Shown: positions 62,684 to 64,000 of the stretch, in pieces
Layout: the number at the start of each line of letters is the position of its first letter
Numbering within the stretch: position 1 is the first letter of the stretch
Assembly: GCA_965207805.1 (NCBI GenBank)
Contig: OZ242312.1
Coordinates: 2,604,001 to 2,668,000 of the forward strand
Source: Palauibacter sp965207805
Lineage (GTDB): Bacteria > Gemmatimonadota > Gemmatimonadetes > Palauibacterales > Palauibacteraceae
Direction: 5' to 3'
Length of the DNA: 64,000 nt
Notes under the pieces: model-generated
Databases searched by the model: none
Seen by the model: the letters and a program-made list of their open reading frames with translations, nothing else
What the model was told of the DNA's origin: nothing
Made by a program: the position numbers and the translations under genes

Positions 62684-64000
62684 ATGACGAAGCCCATGTA
62701 CCGAAGGCCGGGGCCCGTCTCCCATCCGTGGCGATTCGCCCTGCTCCTCGGACCGGTTTCGACCTGCTTCTTCGCTCCCCCGGTTCTCGCTCAGGATCCT
62801 CCGCCGCCCCCGCCCTCCGAGGAAGCGCCGGTTGTCGGCGCCGTCTTCGGCCGCGTGCTGCGCGCCGAATCCCAGACGCCGATCGCCGCCGCTTCGGTGG
62901 AGGTCCGCTTTCCCGAGTTTTCCTGGTTCCTCGTGACGGATGACAATGGCTTCTACCGGGCGGAAGGGCTCCCGGCGGGACCCATCCATCTCGTCGCGCG
63001 GGCGCTGGATCGCGACCCGCTCGCCGCCAGCATCCTGGTTCCGGCGGGCGGCGATGTCCCGCTCGACCTGGCGCTGGAGCGGCGGCCCGTCGCGATGCCG
63101 AGCCTGTTCGCCCACATCCTCGCGCGGCGGCTGCCCGCCCCGGGCCTCACCCGAGACGGGTTCCGGGAGGAGGGGGAAACGGAACTCCGCGCGCTGGATT
63201 CATCTCCGGGCGTGGCGGAGGCGGGTCTGACGCTGGATGAAACCGGCATCGATCCCGCGGATCCGACCAGCGTGCTCTACGTGCGGGGTGCCGCGTCGGA
63301 CCTGAAGCTCGTGCTGCTCGATGGCGCGCCGGTCTATGCGCCGTTCCACCTCAGTGGACTCCTCGACGCCTTTCCGGACGGCGTACTCGACGAGGCGTCC
63401 CTGTACATCGGCGGGACGCCGGCCCGCTACGACGGCGGACTCTCCTACGTCCTCGACCTCAAGATTCGCGAGGGAGACGCGGAGCGGTTCCGCGTCGCCG
63501 GCGCGGCCGACATGCTGGGCGGCACCGTGCGGGCGGAGGGCCCCATCGGACCCGCCGGGCGGGTGCTTCTCAGCGGTCGGGCACTTCACGGACTCGGCTA
63601 TCCGATCATCACGAACGAGCAGGAAATGCCGTATGGGTACGGCGATGTCCTGGGCCGGCTCGACTATCGCCTGGGACCCGGAAAGTTCACCGCGACCGGA
63701 TTCTGGAACCGCGAATCCGTGCGGCTCGACATCGGGCGGCTCGAGGACGCCGGAGCGGTGGAGTCGGCTTACTGGGGCAACCTGGCGGGGTCGGCGAGCT
63801 ATCGCGTTCGGCTGGCCGACGGCACGTTCACGCTGAGGGGCGCCCACGGACGGTTCGGCACGGGTCTGCCGTTGCCGCGCGACAAGGAACTGGACTTCGA
63901 GGTCTCCTTCGCGGACGTCATCGCGCGGACCGTACGAACCCGGACGGAGGCGCTGTTCGAGTCGGGAGGTCGCGAGATACGCTGGGCCGCGGGCGGCGGC
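62684..64000 (+). CDS. TonB-dependent receptor with N-terminal carboxypeptidase-regulatory-like domain (partial)
   Basis: At least 439 residues; the 3' end lies beyond the window. ATG 62684 opens a signal peptide ending LAQ. A carboxypeptidase-regulatory-like beta-sandwich follows (GAVFGRVLRAESQTPIAAA), then a plug domain with SVLYVRGAASDLKLVLLDGAPV and GLLDAFPDGVLDEASLYIGG, and the first strands of the outer-membrane barrel. These receptors import siderophores, glycans or other ligands with energy from TonB. Placement after an ECF sigma and an anti-sigma gene suggests ligand-triggered regulation, although those systems normally have a signalling domain in the receptor; none is visible here. 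Confidence 0.9.
   Translation, partial: MTKPMYRRPGPVSHPWRFALLLGPVSTCFFAPPVLAQDPPPPPPSEEAPVVGAVFGRVLRAESQTPIAAASVEVRFPEFSWFLVTDDNGFYRAEGLPAGPIHLVARALDRDPLAASILVPAGGDVPLDLALERRPVAMPSLFAHILARRLPAPGLTRDGFREEGETELRALDSSPGVAEAGLTLDETGIDPADPTSVLYVRGAASDLKLVLLDGAPVYAPFHLSGLLDAFPDGVLDEASLYIGGTPARYDGGLSYVLDLKIREGDAERFRVAGAADMLGGTVRAEGPIGPAGRVLLSGRALHGLGYPIITNEQEMPYGYGDVLGRLDYRLGPGKFTATGFWNRESVRLDIGRLEDAGAVESAYWGNLAGSASYRVRLADGTFTLRGAHGRFGTGLPLPRDKELDFEVSFADVIARTVRTRTEALFESGGREIRWAAGGG

Overview
This is about 64 kb of GC-rich bacterial DNA. It reads as a Gram-negative chromosome: there is a TonB-dependent receptor, an autotransporter-type beta-barrel, lipoproteins and many Tat-signal proteins. The gene mix (DUF1592/DUF1552 pair, BNR-repeat exoproteins, YtcJ-like Tat amidohydrolases, secreted creatininase-like protein, cadherin/Ig giant protein) resembles marine or sponge-associated Gemmatimonadota. 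That placement is inference from gene content, not a phylogenetic result. No tRNA, rRNA or CRISPR array was recognised.

Layout. 0-13.6 kb: a polyketide/fatty-acid-like locus. It holds the tail of an unidentified protein, a free-standing ACP and an alpha/beta hydrolase on the plus strand. Facing them is one very large mono-modular reducing, C-methylating type I PKS (KS-AT-DH-cMT-ER-KR-ACP) that ends in a second KS-AT with lost catalytic residues. The PKS is translationally coupled to an NCS2 permease with a C-terminal HATPase-like domain. As given, the PKS is broken by one extra base near 9220. 13.7-18.1 kb: a secreted creatininase-like protein with altered metal ligands, then a YbhN-type flippase, a phospholipase D/cardiolipin synthase-like enzyme and a YkvI-type membrane protein. 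18.2-25.9 kb: DUF1592, DUF1552, an ankyrin protein and an ABC-F ATPase. 25.9-30.5 kb: two coupled transporters with cytoplasmic regulatory domains (SLC13 with four TrkA-C-like units; APC permease with UspA domains).

30.7-43.8 kb: a catabolic block (acyl-CoA dehydrogenase, kinase-like phosphotransferase, Rieske dioxygenase alpha/beta, YciI protein). Its phosphotransferase gene is cut in two by an 8.57 kb integrative element, 32337-40919, flanked by a 10-bp direct repeat. Joining the two halves across that repeat restores a 352-residue reading frame exactly. The element carries a tyrosine recombinase, a 4-TM protein and a giant repetitive surface protein (Ig-like, Calx-beta, cadherin/PKD-like repeats, beta-barrel). 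The giant protein's 5' end is missing and abuts the integrase head-to-head.

43.8-57 kb: a TPR-thioredoxin lipoprotein, a Na+/solute symporter, a BNR-repeat exoprotein, a Tat class V aminotransferase, a cupin, two tandem Tat-lipoprotein amidohydrolases and an enoyl-CoA hydratase. 57-61 kb: the conserved RNase G-L21-L27 block, in which L21 carries an unusual C-terminal extension ending in an E3-binding-like motif, plus a second acyl-CoA dehydrogenase. 61.2-64 kb: an ECF sigma factor, an anti-sigma factor lacking the usual zinc ligands, and a TonB-dependent receptor that runs off the window.
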